Shown: positions 25,105-33,482 of the stretch, piece by piece
Numbering within the stretch: the first letter of the stretch is position 1
Layout: each line of letters opens with the position of its first letter
NCBI RefSeq assembly: GCF_001202025.1
Contig: NZ_LGHS01000010.1
Location: forward strand, 37,395 to 101,394
DNA from: Pseudorhodobacter aquimaris
GTDB taxonomy: Bacteria > Pseudomonadota > Alphaproteobacteria > Rhodobacterales > Rhodobacteraceae
DNA length: 64,000 bases
Direction: 5' to 3'
Notes under the pieces: generated by a model
The model's input: only the letters and a program-made list of their open reading frames with translations
Databases searched by the model: none
Told to the model about the DNA's origin: nothing
Position numbers and translations under genes: made by a program

Positions 25105-25695
25105 ATGGTTGTTCCTTTTATCTTGCTGGCCTTGTCCGTCGCCGTGATGGTCTTGACGTGGAATTTTCCCGACGTCTTTTTGCTGGCTTTACTTTCGGCT
25201 GTGGCAGCTATGGTTTTGCTGCTGCTTGCATGGCGCAAGCCGCGGGAGGCGCCGCGCAAATGGGCAGTGATTGACGGCTCCAATGTGATGTATTGGCAGG
25301 GCGGTGTGCCCAAGATCGAAGCCGTGAAAGCGGTGGTGGAATATCTGACCGCAAGGGGGTACGCGCCGAGTGTGATGTTTGATGCCAACGCGGGATATCT
25401 GTTGGCGGATCACTATATGCATGACGGCGCTCTGGCGCGGCAACTTGGTCTTCCGGTCAGCCATGTGATGGTTGTGCCCAAAGGGGTGCAGGCCGATCCC
25501 TATATTCTGGCCGCCGCGCGCGATAAGGCCGCGCCGGTTGTGAGCAATGACCGCTTTCGCGATTGGGCCGGGGATTATCCCGAGGTCACGCAGCCAGAGC
25601 ATTGTATCCGTGGCAATTTTCGTGATGGAGTGCCCTGGCTGAACCTGCCGTTGACGTGCAATGGATCAAAGCCCCACAGTATGGCGGGGCTTTGA
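25105..25695 (+). CDS. Membrane-anchored NYN/Zc3h12a-like ribonuclease domain protein
   Basis: 196 residues. Two N-terminal hydrophobic segments (about 3-20 and 23-42) are followed by a cytoplasmic RNase_Zc3h12a/NYN (PIN-like) domain. Acidic catalytic residues are visible in VIDGSNVMYW (Asp57), VMFDANAGY and VVSNDRFRDWAGDY. Family members are metal-dependent endoribonucleases, so this may be an RNase held at the membrane. It has no clear ribosome site, being divergent from the P-loop gene with 123 bases between. Its last codons form the left arm of the terminator described below. Confidence 0.83.
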   Translation: MVVPFILLALSVAVMVLTWNFPDVFLLALLSAVAAMVLLLLAWRKPREAPRKWAVIDGSNVMYWQGGVPKIEAVKAVVEYLTARGYAPSVMFDANAGYLLADHYMHDGALARQLGLPVSHVMVVPKGVQADPYILAAARDKAAPVVSNDRFRDWAGDYPEVTQPEHCIRGNFRDGVPWLNLPLTCNGSKPHSMAGL

Positions 25696-25696
25696 T
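25665..25696. terminator. Terminator overlapping the end of the NYN gene
   Basis: A perfect 11-bp stem, ATCAAAGCCCC (25665-25675) with GGGGCTTTGAT (25686-25696), loop of 10 bases. The left arm is inside the NYN coding sequence and the right arm contains its TGA stop. It lies between convergent genes and probably works in both directions, though the T-runs are short. Confidence 0.7.
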
Positions 25697-25711
25697 CATG
25701 CAAACGCGGGA

Positions 25712-26908
25712 CTAGAACCGGTAGCCAACCGATACACCAAGACCAACGGCCTCGTTGCCCGCAAAGCGTGTGCCTGACGCATCCACCGCATCCCCCAGCT
25801 TTACATATTCAAGACCCGCTGTGATTTTCATGTTCTCATGGGTATAAGAGCCGCCGACGCCAATACTGCGCAAGCCGTTGATCGGGGAGAGCCGCGATGA
25901 TGCGCCGCTATTCGATTTCTCATATCCGGCACGAATAAAGGCCGAAAACTGATCGTTGATCCTGCGCCCCACCCCCAATTGGAAGCTGGTGACATTATCG
26001 GCAAAGTCCGTGATATTGGCACTGGTCAACGCGTCATAGCCTGTCGGCCGCACTTCCCAAACGCTCCATTTCGCATAGCGGATAGAGCCGAAAACCAAAG
26101 TATCCTTGGCAACGCCGGTTTGGAAATCCAGTGTCAGGCTTTCGGGCAAGTCGATATTGGTGATATCGGTGCGCGCGATGCCGGGGATGATGCTGGTCTC
26201 GGTGGTTCTGAACTTATGGCTGATACCCGACTCGTAAGTCAGGGCAACCCGTAGCGCGATTTCCGGCTTTTCATATGCTGCGCCAATGATATAGCCCAAG
26301 CGCGTATCCGCAGGTCCAAAGGCTGAATACTCCAACCCCGTTCCACCGGTGGCCGTCAAAATGGCACCGGCGGTTGCACCAGCGGCGACTTGTTCAGGCG
26401 TTGCACCCGGTGCGGCACCCACCGCCTGCGCGCGCACCAGCCCCCCCGCAATCAATGAATTGGGGATATCAATCGTCGCCTGAGAGCGCACAGCCTTCAG
26501 GCCGCCATAGACAGATATATTCGGGCTTGTTTTGTATTTGAACAGAACCGCAGCCTGCCGACTTTTCCACTCTGCCTCAAGTCCGCTATAGAGCCCGCTG
26601 TCATAGCTTGACAGCGCACCATAGGGGGTATTGACGAACACGCCATAAGCCAGCTTGTCGTTAATATCGTGTTTGAAGCTGAAAGAAAGCGTTGTGTAGT
26701 CCTTTGCCATGCTGCCGGTCGTTGTGCCAAATGCCGGGTTGCTATAGTTGCCGGAGACACTGGGCGAAACACGGGATGCGCCAAATTCCAGATAAGTCCC
26801 GGTTTCAAACAATGTCCCATAAGCAAGACGTGAACGCTCAATCCCGGCTGCGTGGACGGCGGATGCAGAAAGGGCCACAGCCCCCAAGGCGATCGCAATT
26901 TTTTTCAT
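25712..26908 (-). CDS. OmpP1/FadL family outer membrane transport protein
   Basis: Predicted outer-membrane beta-barrel taking up long-chain fatty acids or other hydrophobic compounds. The 398-residue product starts at ATG 26908 (GGAGGAA about 6 bases upstream). It has a signal peptide (MKKIAIALGAVALSASAVHA), then the FadL-like N-terminus (GIERSRLAYGTLFETGTYLEFG), repeated amphipathic strands and a C-terminal aromatic residue (VSVGYRF), the outer-membrane assembly signal. A 17-base-spaced promoter with an internal palindrome lies upstream. An Ala/Thr-rich insertion (GATPEQVAAGATAGAILTA) sits in one loop. Ligand unknown. Confidence 0.9.
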   Translation of the reverse strand: MKKIAIALGAVALSASAVHAAGIERSRLAYGTLFETGTYLEFGASRVSPSVSGNYSNPAFGTTTGSMAKDYTTLSFSFKHDINDKLAYGVFVNTPYGALSSYDSGLYSGLEAEWKSRQAAVLFKYKTSPNISVYGGLKAVRSQATIDIPNSLIAGGLVRAQAVGAAPGATPEQVAAGATAGAILTATGGTGLEYSAFGPADTRLGYIIGAAYEKPEIALRVALTYESGISHKFRTTETSIIPGIARTDITNIDLPESLTLDFQTGVAKDTLVFGSIRYAKWSVWEVRPTGYDALTSANITDFADNVTSFQLGVGRRINDQFSAFIRAGYEKSNSGASSRLSPINGLRSIGVGGSYTHENMKITAGLEYVKLGDAVDASGTRFAGNEAVGLGVSVGYRF

Positions 26909-26962
26909 GGCAGTTCCTCCCCCGAACCAGTCCTGAATATGTAAGATGCATTTGCTGAATGA

Positions 26963-26991
26963 ATTGTTAACGGCCAAACGTTTTTGGTCAA
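26963..26991 (-). promoter_or_regulatory. Predicted fadL promoter with palindrome in the spacer
   Basis: On the minus strand, TTGACC (26986-26991) and AACAAT (26963-26968) are separated by 17 bases, a good housekeeping sigma-type pair 55 bases upstream of the chosen start. The spacer holds an imperfect palindrome: GGCCAAA (26972-26978) with TTTGGTC (26983-26989), centred on AAACGTTT. A fatty-acid-responsive repressor bound here would block transcription. Confidence 0.5.
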
Positions 26992-27005
26992 ACTCTTACG
27001 TTGCG

Positions 27006-27914
27006 TTATGAATTTGTTTCAGGGGGCTGTGGCACGGATACACGTTTTACGGTGGTTTTGCTTGACCTTAGGTTGATCGTGATGCCGGTCAGGATAAAAG
27101 CGGCCCCAAGGATCACAGGCAATCCCACGGTTTCGCCATATAGCAGCCAGCCGACGGTAAAGGCCAGTGGCAGGCGCAGGAAATCCATCGGGATAATGAC
27201 GCTTGCAGGTGCCAGTGACAGGGCGGTGGTCAGGCAAAAATGCGCGACCAGACCGCACAGGCCGATCAGGGCAAGGATGGGCAGCGTTTGCGCGGTCGGC
27301 AATGTGACCGCGCCGTCATAGCCTGCCATGACCATTCCCATGACAAGCTGCATCCCGGTCAGCCAGAACATGATGGAGGTGATTGTCTCATGGCGGGTCA
27401 GGGCTTTGGTGGCGATATTGGTTGCGGCAAAGCAAATTGCCGCCGCTGCGGCAGCGGCGATGCCGGGATTGAACGCCGAAAAATCGGGCCGCGCGACGAT
27501 CATCGTTCCGGTGAGACCAAGGGCCGCCGCCGCCAGTTTCTTGCGTGTCAGCGTTTCCCCCAGAAATATCGGAGCAAGAAGGATCAACCAGATGGGGGCC
27601 GTGAACTCCAACGCGAACACCTGCCCCAAGGGGATCATGGTCAGCGCCCAGAACCACAGGTTTTGCCCGCTGAAATGCATGACGTTGCGCAAGATATGGC
27701 GCGGCAGACGGGTGATGCGTACCTCATGCATACGGCGGGTGGCAAGAGCGATGGTCGTGACAATGACAAAGCCCACTAATGACCGCAGGGTCATAATTTC
27801 AAAGGTGTCATGGGTGGCTGACACATGCCGTCCGGCGACCGCCATTGCAACAAATGCAGCGATAGAGCCGATCATCCATAAGGCAGCAGCAAGGGGGCGG
27901 TTGTGTTCAGTCAT
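27006..27914 (-). CDS. EamA/DMT family transporter
   Basis: Inner-membrane exporter or permease of the drug/metabolite superfamily, about 302 residues with ten helices from two EamA repeats. Repeat one ends FWALTMIPLGQVFALEFTAPIW; repeat two has LIGLCGLVAHFCLTTALSLAPASVIIPMDFLRLP, the usual EamA pattern before the last helices. ATG 27914 is preferred (GAAGG about 6 bases upstream); ATG 27926 is in frame. Substrate cannot be predicted. The gene stands alone, upstream of fadL on the same strand, separated by its promoter. Confidence 0.88.
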   Translation of the reverse strand: MTEHNRPLAAALWMIGSIAAFVAMAVAGRHVSATHDTFEIMTLRSLVGFVIVTTIALATRRMHEVRITRLPRHILRNVMHFSGQNLWFWALTMIPLGQVFALEFTAPIWLILLAPIFLGETLTRKKLAAAALGLTGTMIVARPDFSAFNPGIAAAAAAAICFAATNIATKALTRHETITSIMFWLTGMQLVMGMVMAGYDGAVTLPTAQTLPILALIGLCGLVAHFCLTTALSLAPASVIIPMDFLRLPLAFTVGWLLYGETVGLPVILGAAFILTGITINLRSSKTTVKRVSVPQPPETNS

Positions 27915-27976
27915 AACAGCCTTCATGGCCCGCGGCAGGGGGTTTGTCCATGGGGGCTGACTTTGTGCCGGGGCGA

Positions 27977-28957
27977 CTAGCCTCGACGCCCGCCTCTGCG
28001 CCCGCCACGCCCCCCGGCGGCCCCGACAGAGGCGGAGGCCTCGGCAAAGCTCATTCCGCCATCGACGGCTTCAATGACCTTGGCAAAGCGTATCCACTCA
28101 CCACCATTGGCGTCGTGGTTCATCAGGAAGTTGGCGGCGCGGATGGCCTCCATCTCTTGCAAGCGGACGGGGTTCATGATCGCCGAGGTCATGCCCGCCG
28201 CGATCGCCATTGGAAGAAAGGCGGCGTTGATGCCGTGGCGCTGTGGCAGGCCAAAGGAGATATTGGAGGCGCCGCAAGTGGTGTTGACGCCCAGCTCCGC
28301 GCGCAGGCGACGCACCAAGGCAAACACCTGCTGGCCCGCGCTGCCCATTGCGCCCACAGGCATGACTAAGGGGTCGACCACAATATCATGCGCGGGAATG
28401 CCGAAATCAGCGGCGCGTTCCACGATCTTTTTGGCAACGGCAAAGCGGACATCGGGATCTTCGGAAATGCCGGTATCATCATTGGAAATCGCCACAACCG
28501 GCACATTGTATTTCTTGACCAACGGCAGAACCAGCTCCAGCCGGTCCTCCTCCCCGGTGACGGAATTTAGCAAGGGACGACCCTCGGCGGCCTTCAGCCC
28601 GGCCTCCAACGCGCCGGGAACAGAGCTGTCGATGCACAAGGGGGCATCGGTCACGGCTTGTATGCGGGTGATCAGCTCATGCATCAAGGGCGGCTCGACA
28701 AAGTTGTTATCGGCATAGCGCGGATCTTCGGCCATTTTGTTGGTGAAAACCGCACCGGAATTGACATCAAGCACCGTGGCACCGCAGGCGACCTGCTCCA
28801 ATGCGTCGCGCAGAACAGTCTCGAAGTTACCGGCCTCCAGCTCGGCGGCAAGCTTTTTGCGGCCCGTCGGGTTGATCCGCTCGCCGATCACGCAAAAGGG
28901 TTCGTCAAAACCGATGATGGCCGTTTTTGTCTTTGATTCAATAACAGTACGGGTCAT
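27977..28957 (-). CDS. Methyltetrahydrofolate:corrinoid methyltransferase-like (DHPS/MtrH-type) protein
   Basis: TIM-barrel pterin-binding enzyme, 326 residues, predicted to exchange methyl groups between tetrahydrofolate and a corrinoid protein. Motifs are CVIGERINPTGRKKLAAEL at the N-terminus, ATVLDVNSGA, LCIDSSVPGALEAGL, LLNSVTGEE, VVAISND and NTTCGASNISFGLP, all of the MetH/AcsE/MtgA pterin domain. The C-terminus is an unusual Gly/Arg-rich tail (about the last 15 residues). It is the last gene of a three-gene minus-strand unit with a MetF-like reductase and a small partner, suggesting oxidation of methyl groups from methylated amines or betaines through folate. No substrate methyltransferase or corrinoid protein is in the window. 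Confidence 0.88.
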   Translation of the reverse strand: MTRTVIESKTKTAIIGFDEPFCVIGERINPTGRKKLAAELEAGNFETVLRDALEQVACGATVLDVNSGAVFTNKMAEDPRYADNNFVEPPLMHELITRIQAVTDAPLCIDSSVPGALEAGLKAAEGRPLLNSVTGEEDRLELVLPLVKKYNVPVVAISNDDTGISEDPDVRFAVAKKIVERAADFGIPAHDIVVDPLVMPVGAMGSAGQQVFALVRRLRAELGVNTTCGASNISFGLPQRHGINAAFLPMAIAAGMTSAIMNPVRLQEMEAIRAANFLMNHDANGGEWIRFAKVIEAVDGGMSFAEASASVGAAGGRGGRRGGRRG

Positions 28958-28972
28958 AGTTAAATCAATTCC

Positions 28973-29884
28973 TTAAGAGTGAGAGGCGGGTTGAGCGGCG
29001 CGTCCGCCATGTTCGATGGCCCAAGCGGCATTGGTCTTAATGCCGCCAAGCGGGAAGAAATGCACCGACTGGATGCCGAACTCGGGGTGGCGCGCCTTAT
29101 GGGCGGCCAGCTCGGTCACGAATTCGGTGGGCGCATAGGGCAGCAGCAGTTTCGTCACATTCATAGCCCGTTTTTGCAATACCTTGAGCGACGGGCCGAC
29201 GCCACAGGCGATGGCGAATTTGATCAGGGTTTGCAGCTTGGCTGGCCCCGCTACGCCGATGTGGATCGGGATATCGATCCCCTCGGCGGCCAGCCGGTCC
29301 GCCCATTTGATCACGGGTGCGGCCTCAAAACAAAACTGGGTCGCCAATGCCATCTTTGCATCCGAACGCTCGCCATAGGCTTGTTTCCATCGCAGGGCCT
29401 CCATCACCACGCGGTCGCCGCCATCGGGATCGATGTCGCGGTTGCCCTCGGGGTGGCCAGCGAAATGCAGGCGTTCGAACCCGTCAAACAGCCCGCTTTC
29501 CAACAGCTGCATAGAGTTGTCGAAGTCACCCGCCGGCGTGCTGACGCCGCCGCCCAGCAAGAGCGCCTGTTTCACATCCGCCTCACCCTGATAGCGCGCA
29601 ATCCAATCCGCCAATGTGGCGCGGTTAGGGATGATACGGGCCGGGAAATGCGGCATCACCTCAAAGCCCTCTTGGCGGAGGCGCTTGGCGGTTGTGACCA
29701 TATCGCCAATCGGCGTGCCCTCGATATGCGCGATATAGACGCGGGTCTTTTGCGGCAGAAGCGTGCGGAAATCCTCAACCTTCTCGGCGGTGCGGGGCAT
29801 CACCTCGATAGAGTAATCCTGCAAGAAACCCTCCAACAGCGCGGCGGTAGTCTTGATGGTCTCGGGTTTGAAGAAAAGCGCCAC
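28973..29884 (-). CDS. Methylenetetrahydrofolate reductase-like protein
   Basis: MetF-fold TIM-barrel protein, 303 residues from GTG 29884 (GGGAG about 6 bases upstream); the longer GTG start at 29911 lacks a ribosome site. Visible blocks are SIEVMPRTAEKVEDF, VMPHFPARIIP, LLGGGVSTPAGDF, FAGHPEGN and FCFEAAPVIKWADRL, the last matching the MetF substrate/FAD region (TQFCF). It is more divergent than housekeeping MetF and is paired with a methyltetrahydrofolate methyltransferase. I infer a catabolic role, oxidising methyl-folate to methylene-folate, rather than methionine synthesis. Confidence 0.85.
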   Translation of the reverse strand: MALFFKPETIKTTAALLEGFLQDYSIEVMPRTAEKVEDFRTLLPQKTRVYIAHIEGTPIGDMVTTAKRLRQEGFEVMPHFPARIIPNRATLADWIARYQGEADVKQALLLGGGVSTPAGDFDNSMQLLESGLFDGFERLHFAGHPEGNRDIDPDGGDRVVMEALRWKQAYGERSDAKMALATQFCFEAAPVIKWADRLAAEGIDIPIHIGVAGPAKLQTLIKFAIACGVGPSLKVLQKRAMNVTKLLLPYAPTEFVTELAAHKARHPEFGIQSVHFFPLGGIKTNAAWAIEHGGRAAQPASHS

Positions 29885-29925
29885 GACTGTCTCCCATATT
29901 GTTTTTGTCACGAGGGTTTTTTTGT

Positions 29926-30222
29926 TCAGGTCCAGCCTGCGTTCTCGATGAGTTGCTTCAGGCGATCCTTGTCATATTCGGCCTCAATGCGGCTGGCCTC
30001 GGTTGCGGCGATATCGGCGGGGGTGCCGTCCATCGGGTAGGGGTCGGCCTTGCGCCATTCGGCAAGATAGAGATCTGCATCCTTGGCGCCGATCTTCATC
30101 GCGCAGCGGTCGATGGCCTGTTCGAACCGTTCCGGCAGGGGCATTTTGGCGGCAGAGCGCCCTTTGCCAACGATGACCTGCGCCGGAATATCGCGCCAAT
30201 AAACGATCGTCACCTCTGGCAT
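29926..30222 (-). CDS. Small conserved 'virulence factor' family protein of the C1 cluster
   Basis: 98-residue soluble protein (MPEVTIVYWRDIPAQVIVGKG at the start; the last third is charged and helical). Databases often label this family 'virulence factor' without functional proof; in alphaproteobacteria it commonly accompanies the MetF-like and pterin methyltransferase genes seen here. ATG 30222 was chosen for the GGGGAG about 8 bases upstream; the longer frame has an unconserved leader. First gene of the C1 trio. Its real function is unknown. Confidence 0.75.
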   Translation of the reverse strand: MPEVTIVYWRDIPAQVIVGKGRSAAKMPLPERFEQAIDRCAMKIGAKDADLYLAEWRKADPYPMDGTPADIAATEASRIEAEYDKDRLKQLIENAGWT

Positions 30223-30443
30223 TTTGCGATTCTCCCCGGTTGCCTCTCTTTCTTTGTAACGGCTGTCTTTTGTACTCATTGACGTTTTTCGACATCGCAG
30301 CAGCATAGAACGACCTGACGGGCTTCATATTTGCGGGCCAGCAGAATCTGCGCGCAATAATGTGAGGCAGGCTGTTGCTTGGGTGCTTGCACGAGGCGCA
30401 CGGCAGGCGTACCATGAGCCCAACCACGAATGGAGGGCGCGAT

Positions 30444-31583
30444 ATGACGCCCGAGCGTCCCCGGGAGGAGGACGCGATCCCAGAGCAGATGCGCGTAAAT
30501 GGCACCGCAAATGTGATGGTCGAACCGTCTGCCTCCCCCCATCTCGGGTCGGGTCAGCTTTATGCTGCACTTGATCTGGGAACAAATAGTTGCCGGATGC
30601 TGATTGCCCGACCGCGGGGCAGCCAGTTTCAGGTCGTGGACAGCTTTTCCAAGGCTGTTCAACTTGGCACGGGGCTAGAAGCCACGGGCCGGATGTCGCG
30701 TGGCTCCATCAACCGCACGGTTCAGGCGCTTCGGATTTGCCAGAAAAAGCTGGAAAAACACAAGATCAAGCGTATGCGTCTGGTCGCGACCGAGGCCTGT
30801 CGTCGGGCCAAGAACTCGCGTGATTTCCTGCGGCAGGTGCGGCGCGAAACCGGCATGCATCTGGAGATCATCACCCCCGAGGAAGAGGCGCGACTGGCGG
30901 TGATTTCCTGCGCGCCCTTGGTGAGCGGTAAGACCGAACAGCTTTTGGTGGTCGATATCGGTGGCGGTTCGACCGAACTGGTCTGGATCGATATGACCGG
31001 CGTGGACCCGCTGGACCGGCCGCGCGCGATCATGCGGCTTCATGCCGGGTTTACGCCCAAGGGTTTGGGGCAGGCGCGGGTTGTGGACTGGATCTCGGTG
31101 CCGCTTGGCGTGGCCACCCTCAAAGAGCAATTCGCCGATGTAGAAGATGACGCCGCCCGATTTGCCCTGATGAGCTGGTTTTTTGAGGAAAACCTCTCCA
31201 GTTTTTCGCCCTATAACCTTGAAAACGGGCGCGAGGGCTTTCAGGTGATCGGGACCAGTGGCACCGTGACAACGGTGGCGGCTTCGTTTCTGGGGCTTAG
31301 ACGCTATGACCGGACCAAGGTGGACGGGTTGCGTATGTCGTCGGATCAGATAGATACGGTTATCCGCGAATATCTGGCCCTCGGGCCGGAGGGGCGGCGA
31401 ACAGACCCCCGGATCGGGCGCGACAGGCATAGTTTGATCATGTCGGGGGCGGCGATTTTACAGGCCCTGATGCGGGTTTGGCCCACGGACCAGCTATCGG
31501 TCGCGGATAGGGGCCTGCGCGAAGGTCTCCTTTATGCCCAGATGAGCGCGGATGGCGTGCTGACGGATGGGCCTTATGAATAG
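30444..31583 (+). CDS. Ppx/GppA family exopolyphosphatase / pppGpp phosphatase
   Basis: ASKHA-fold phosphatase, about 379 residues, cutting terminal phosphate from polyphosphate or pppGpp. Phosphate-1 motif AALDLGTNSCRML, phosphate-2 VVDIGGGSTELVW and GTSGTVTTVAA are present, with catalytic Glu in ATEACRRAKNS. ATG 30444 has GGAGG about 7 bases upstream and is preferred over in-frame ATG 30414. The length lacks the C-terminal HD-like extension of long Ppx enzymes. It is followed 12 bases later by rlmE, a common pairing in this order. Confidence 0.92.
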   Translation: MTPERPREEDAIPEQMRVNGTANVMVEPSASPHLGSGQLYAALDLGTNSCRMLIARPRGSQFQVVDSFSKAVQLGTGLEATGRMSRGSINRTVQALRICQKKLEKHKIKRMRLVATEACRRAKNSRDFLRQVRRETGMHLEIITPEEEARLAVISCAPLVSGKTEQLLVVDIGGGSTELVWIDMTGVDPLDRPRAIMRLHAGFTPKGLGQARVVDWISVPLGVATLKEQFADVEDDAARFALMSWFFEENLSSFSPYNLENGREGFQVIGTSGTVTTVAASFLGLRRYDRTKVDGLRMSSDQIDTVIREYLALGPEGRRTDPRIGRDRHSLIMSGAAILQALMRVWPTDQLSVADRGLREGLLYAQMSADGVLTDGPYE

Positions 31584-31595
31584 TGGTGCGAGATT

Positions 31596-32324
31596 ATGAC
31601 CGAGAAAAAGACATCAGGCCGGGGCCAGCGCGATTTGCGCGTTCGGGTGAAAACCGCCAAGGGGCGCAAGCTTTCCTCGACCTTGTGGCTGGAGCGGCAG
31701 TTGAACGACCCCTATGTCGTGCGCGCCAAGAAGGAAGGCTTTCGCGGTCGCGCGGCCTATAAGATTGCCGAGCTGGATGAGAAATACCGTTTCCTCGTGC
31801 CTGGCGCGCGGGTGGTTGACCTTGGCTGTGCACCCGGCGGCTGGTGCCAGATCGCGGTAGAGCGGGTAAATGCGCTGGGGCAGAACCCCAAAAAGCCGGT
31901 GGGCACGGTTCTGGGCGTTGATCTGCAAGAGGTGGAGCCGATCTCGGGCGCGCAGATCCATCAGCTTGATTTCCTGTCGGATGAGGCGGACGCCTTGGTC
32001 AAGGGCTGGCTGGGCGGTAAGGCCGATGTGGTGATGTCGGATATGGCGGCCTCGGCCTCGGGGCATAAATCGACCGATCACTTGCGGATTATTGCATTGG
32101 TTGAGGCGGCGCTGGAGTTTGCCTTTGACGTGTTGGATGATGACGGCACCTTTGTTGCCAAGGTTTTGGCCGGCGGGGCCGAGATCGGGATGCAGAACCT
32201 GTTGAAGAAGAACTTCAAGAAGGTGGCCAATGTAAAGCCCCCCGCAAGCCGTGCCGACAGTTCCGAGAAATTCGTGGTGGCGACAGGGTTTCGCGGCCGT
32301 CAGCTGCGCGAAGTCGAGGAATAG
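31596..32324 (+). CDS. rlmE: 23S rRNA 2'-O-methyltransferase RlmE (FtsJ/RrmJ)
   Basis: Methylates the ribose of U2552 in the A loop during late 50S assembly. The 242 residues start with a basic extension ([18 protein letters not shown]), then SAM motif [15 protein letters not shown]. The K-D-K-E catalytic set is visible in [35 protein letters not shown] and [11 protein letters not shown]. Slightly longer than E. coli RrmJ (209) because of the basic N-terminus, as in other alphaproteobacteria. Co-directional with ppx/gppA. Confidence 0.95.
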   Translation: MTEKKTSGRGQRDLRVRVKTAKGRKLSSTLWLERQLNDPYVVRAKKEGFRGRAAYKIAELDEKYRFLVPGARVVDLGCAPGGWCQIAVERVNALGQNPKKPVGTVLGVDLQEVEPISGAQIHQLDFLSDEADALVKGWLGGKADVVMSDMAASASGHKSTDHLRIIALVEAALEFAFDVLDDDGTFVAKVLAGGAEIGMQNLLKKNFKKVANVKPPASRADSSEKFVVATGFRGRQLREVEE

Positions 32325-32966
32325 TTAGTGCTGTTTCGGGCTTTCGGGGCGGGGCGCGCGGGGTTTATAGACTGGCAGCCCCCAATTAAAGGCTATTCCG
32401 GCGGCGCGTAACACGAAGGTCACGCTGCCACAGGCCAGCAAGGCCAGCCCCGAAGCATAGCCCAATTGCGCTACAAGCACCGCCGCCCCCGCACCGGCAA
32501 AGGCAGCGGTGGCATAGACCTCCCCCTGTTTCAGGACTAGCGGCACCTCGTTACACACAACATCGCGCATCAACCCGCCAAAACATCCCGTGGCCACCCC
32601 CATTACCATGATGACAGCCCAATGTTGCCCCAGGCCCATTGCCACGCCCACACCCGCAGGCACGGCAATCGCCAGCGCAAAGGCATCCAGCCAGATCAGC
32701 GCGCGGTAACGGCTTTCCAAAAGATGCGCGCCAAAGAACACTACGATCGCGGCGGCAACGGCGGCCAGCAGTATCTTTGGCTCTGTGACCCAAAAAACCG
32801 CGTCCCGGTTCAGCAAGATATCGCGGATCGTGCCGCCGCCGACCGCCGTCAGGCAGGCGACAAAGATGAAACCTACGATATCAAGCTGGCTGCGTGAGGC
32901 CACCAATGCCCCGGTCAGGGCAAAAACCGCCACCGAGGCATAATCCAGCGCGCCAAGCAGGGTCAT
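32325..32966 (-). CDS. TRIC-type trimeric intracellular cation channel family protein (UPF0126/YicG-like)
   Basis: Membrane protein of 213 residues with seven hydrophobic helices from two TRIC repeats: [19 protein letters not shown] with [16 protein letters not shown], and [19 protein letters not shown] with [14 protein letters not shown]. The GGG/GG-x-x-RD kinks are the hallmark of bacterial TRIC potassium-permeable channels. It overlaps rnhA (ATGA) and meets rlmE with no gap at its 3' end. Confidence 0.9.
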   Translation of the reverse strand: MTLLGALDYASVAVFALTGALVASRSQLDIVGFIFVACLTAVGGGTIRDILLNRDAVFWVTEPKILLAAVAAAIVVFFGAHLLESRYRALIWLDAFALAIAVPAGVGVAMGLGQHWAVIMVMGVATGCFGGLMRDVVCNEVPLVLKQGEVYATAAFAGAGAAVLVAQLGYASGLALLACGSVTFVLRAAGIAFNWGLPVYKPRAPRPESPKQH

Positions 32967-33427
32967 TTCTTGGCCTCGGGCTTGAAGGGGGCCATTCCGG
33001 CGCGGGCCAATTCATCTGCGCGCTCATTCTCGGCGTGGCCCGCGTGGCCCTTGATCCAACGCCATTCAACGGTATGCCGCTGACGCGCCTCATCCAGCCT
33101 TTGCCAAAGGTCGACGTTTTTGACCGCCGATCCCGCCGCCGTGCGCCAGTTCTTGCGTTTCCAGCCCGCCAGCCATTCGGTGATGCCGTTTTTGACATAG
33201 GCGCTATCAGTGACAAGGATGATTTCAGAGGGGCGGGCCAAGGCCTCTAGTGCCGAAATCGCGGCCATCAACTCCATCCGGTTGTTGGTCGTGTCGGGCT
33301 CGCCGCCATTGAGGGTGCGCTCCTTGAGCACCGCGTCGCCTTCGCGCGCAAGCATCAAAACACCCCAGCCACCGGGGCCGGGATTGCCGGAGCAGGCTCC
33401 GTCGGTATAGGCATATAGCTCAGGCAT
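32963..33427 (-). CDS. rnhA: Ribonuclease HI
   Basis: Degrades the RNA strand of RNA:DNA hybrids (R-loops, lagging-strand primers). 154 residues with the catalytic acids in [18 protein letters not shown] (Asp9), [12 protein letters not shown] (Glu) and LVTDSAYV (Asp), and the handle region [29 protein letters not shown] carries the fourth acid and the His. Ribosome site AAAGGAG. Transcribed with ispH upstream and coupled to the TRIC gene downstream. Confidence 0.96.
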   Translation of the reverse strand: MPELYAYTDGACSGNPGPGGWGVLMLAREGDAVLKERTLNGGEPDTTNNRMELMAAISALEALARPSEIILVTDSAYVKNGITEWLAGWKRKNWRTAAGSAVKNVDLWQRLDEARQRHTVEWRWIKGHAGHAENERADELARAGMAPFKPEAKK

Positions 33428-33482
33428 GGGATCTCCTTTGGGTCGGCGCTACCCTTACGCAGGCGCAGGCCAAAGGTCCAGC

